A DNA stretch of 15,020 bases, taken from contig JALOMM010000007.1 of the NCBI GenBank assembly GCA_025455535.1, forward strand, positions 1 to 15,020, in the 5' to 3' direction. This DNA comes from Bacteroidales bacterium (GTDB lineage: Bacteria; Bacteroidota; Bacteroidia; Bacteroidales; VadinHA17). The translations under genes and the position numbers were made by a program. Shown one piece after another: positions 14,278 through 15,020 of the stretch. Below the pieces are notes generated by a model, which was not told the DNA's origin, ran no database searches, and was given only the letters and a program-made list of their open reading frames with translations. Numbering within the stretch: the first letter of the stretch is position 1; each line of letters begins with the position of its first letter.

Positions 14278-15020
14278 TCACTTGCTCAGAGCCTCCAGCA
14301 TCATCTTTCGTTTTATCCGGAATGACCGGATATCTGTATCGTACCTCTGAAAATTATAAACGGCCAGCCTGGCTGTCTCTGCCGCCTCCTCAGGATATTT
14401 CTGTCCGTATTGCCTCAGGAGTTCGTAATCTGCTATGCCGTCGCGCATGGCTTCAAGGCGTATTGAAGGATGAAGCCTTCCTTCACCCGGGTAGACAATC
14501 CAGCAGTCACCACCAGGGAGGATGTTACCTGATTCGGTAATTATTCCGGTTGTCTCCCCCCACGGATCATCACTCCACGCATTCAGACCCCAGTGGAGGT
14601 ATCCTGTTATGCCATACCTGTAATTGACCCAATGTAAGAGCCTTGTCTTTATCAGAGGCTGTTCGATGAACCTGTTTGCATACTCTCCCTGCGGGGCCAG
14701 ACATGTGTAGAACCATACTTCCTCGCCGGATTTCTGCCTCTCCTTATAGAAACTCAGGTCCTTGTCCAGGTAATCCATCTGAGGCACCCATATGTCAATA
14801 CTTCCTTTGAGGTTACTGGCATGGCATGCCTCTATCACCCTCACTCCGGGCCATATAGACTTGACGTAAGCGGCTATTTCAATATAGGTCTTAAGATTCG
14901 ATTCGATAGGCTCGTCGGCAATATGCTGCACATATATGTCAGCCCAGTTAATCTCTTCCAGGTTCTTTTTTAAGGAAGGAAGAAAGCTGCTGTAGAACTG
15001 TCTCACCCGTGGTTCGGTCA
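14278..15020 (-). CDS. DUF4091 / GH123-like glycoside hydrolase, C-terminal part (5' truncated by window edge)
   Basis: About 246 codons of the 3' end are visible. The frame is open to the right edge (codons for T-E-P-R precede the GTG at 15006), so that GTG is internal. The segment resembles the C-terminal half of DUF4091/GH123 enzymes: YVQHIADEP holds an adjacent Asp-Glu pair (codons 14914-14916 and 14911-14913) at the position used for substrate-assisted catalysis by GH123 beta-N-acetylgalactosaminidases. It is followed by a TIM-barrel strand pattern (VWFYTCLAP, then GYLHWGLNAW) and the closing motif RLEAMRDGIADYELL typical of DUF4091. GH123-type enzymes release terminal GalNAc from glycans; DUF4091 as a whole is broader, so the substrate is not certain. 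Signal peptide and N-terminal domain lie outside the window. It converges on the CLC gene with 7 bases between stops. Confidence 0.83.
   Translation of the reverse strand, partial: TEPRVRQFYSSFLPSLKKNLEEINWADIYVQHIADEPIESNLKTYIEIAAYVKSIWPGVRVIEACHASNLKGSIDIWVPQMDYLDKDLSFYKERQKSGEEVWFYTCLAPQGEYANRFIEQPLIKTRLLHWVNYRYGITGYLHWGLNAWSDDPWGETTGIITESGNILPGGDCWIVYPGEGRLHPSIRLEAMRDGIADYELLRQYGQKYPEEAAETARLAVYNFQRYDTDIRSFRIKRKMMLEALSK

Noticed and set aside
14314..14332. Inverted repeat TATCCGG-AATGA-CCGGATA as a terminator for CLC
   Set aside because: It lies inside the coding region of the convergent glycosidase and has no T-tract on the downstream side in either direction; probably chance or a minor hairpin.
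1..15020. Mobile elements, CRISPR arrays, tRNA/rRNA, toxin-antitoxin or phage-defence genes
   Set aside because: No transposase or integrase motif, direct-repeat array, tRNA cloverleaf or defence-type domain was found on either strand.

Overview
The window looks like chromosomal DNA of a Bacteroidota bacterium, probably a gliding or T9SS-bearing Bacteroidales-like lineage. The evidence is a T9SS type B (gliding-motility) C-terminal sorting domain, several matches to the Bacteroidota -7 promoter element TAnnTTTG, mostly poor Shine-Dalgarno sequences, and a DUF4091/GH123-type glycosidase. No rRNA, tRNA, CRISPR array, transposase or phage gene was seen. Coding density is very high and the longest stretch without a gene is about 224 bases (4138-4361).

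Left part (1-4137): the 3' end of an HD-domain protein; a convergent long-chain acyl-CoA ligase; a small SPOR-domain lipoprotein, divergent from the ligase; and purA, which converges on the lipoprotein gene with the two stop codons directly adjacent.

Middle (4138-8298): a bifunctional RelA/SpoT-type (p)ppGpp enzyme and a Fur-family regulator lacking the usual CxxC zinc motif form a minus-strand pair. Between fur and purA, on the opposite strand, lies a gene for a secreted or membrane protein of 389 residues. It is built of about five degenerate Gly/Ala-rich repeats of 50-70 residues and ends in a beta-strand-like tail. I do not recognise this protein. Its upstream region holds a perfect -7 box flanked by a 7-bp inverted repeat and a second palindrome just before the start codon. 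This is the best candidate in the window for undescribed biology.

Right part (8362-12339): three overlapping minus-strand genes form an operon. The first is an M16 peptidase with HXXEH but no substrate-binding Tyr. The second is an M16 partner with the reverse pattern. The third is a T9SS-secreted multi-Fn3-like protein whose ATG overlaps the partner's stop (ATGA). The two M16 proteins probably form one heteromeric peptidase.

Right edge (12498-15020): a CLC-family anion transporter with two CBS domains, divergent from the M16 operon across a compact region with apparently overlapping promoters; then, convergent to it, the C-terminal part of a DUF4091/GH123-like glycosidase that runs off the window.

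Most genes are housekeeping (purine synthesis, stringent response, lipid activation, ion transport). The protease/T9SS operon and the repeat protein are the less ordinary parts.
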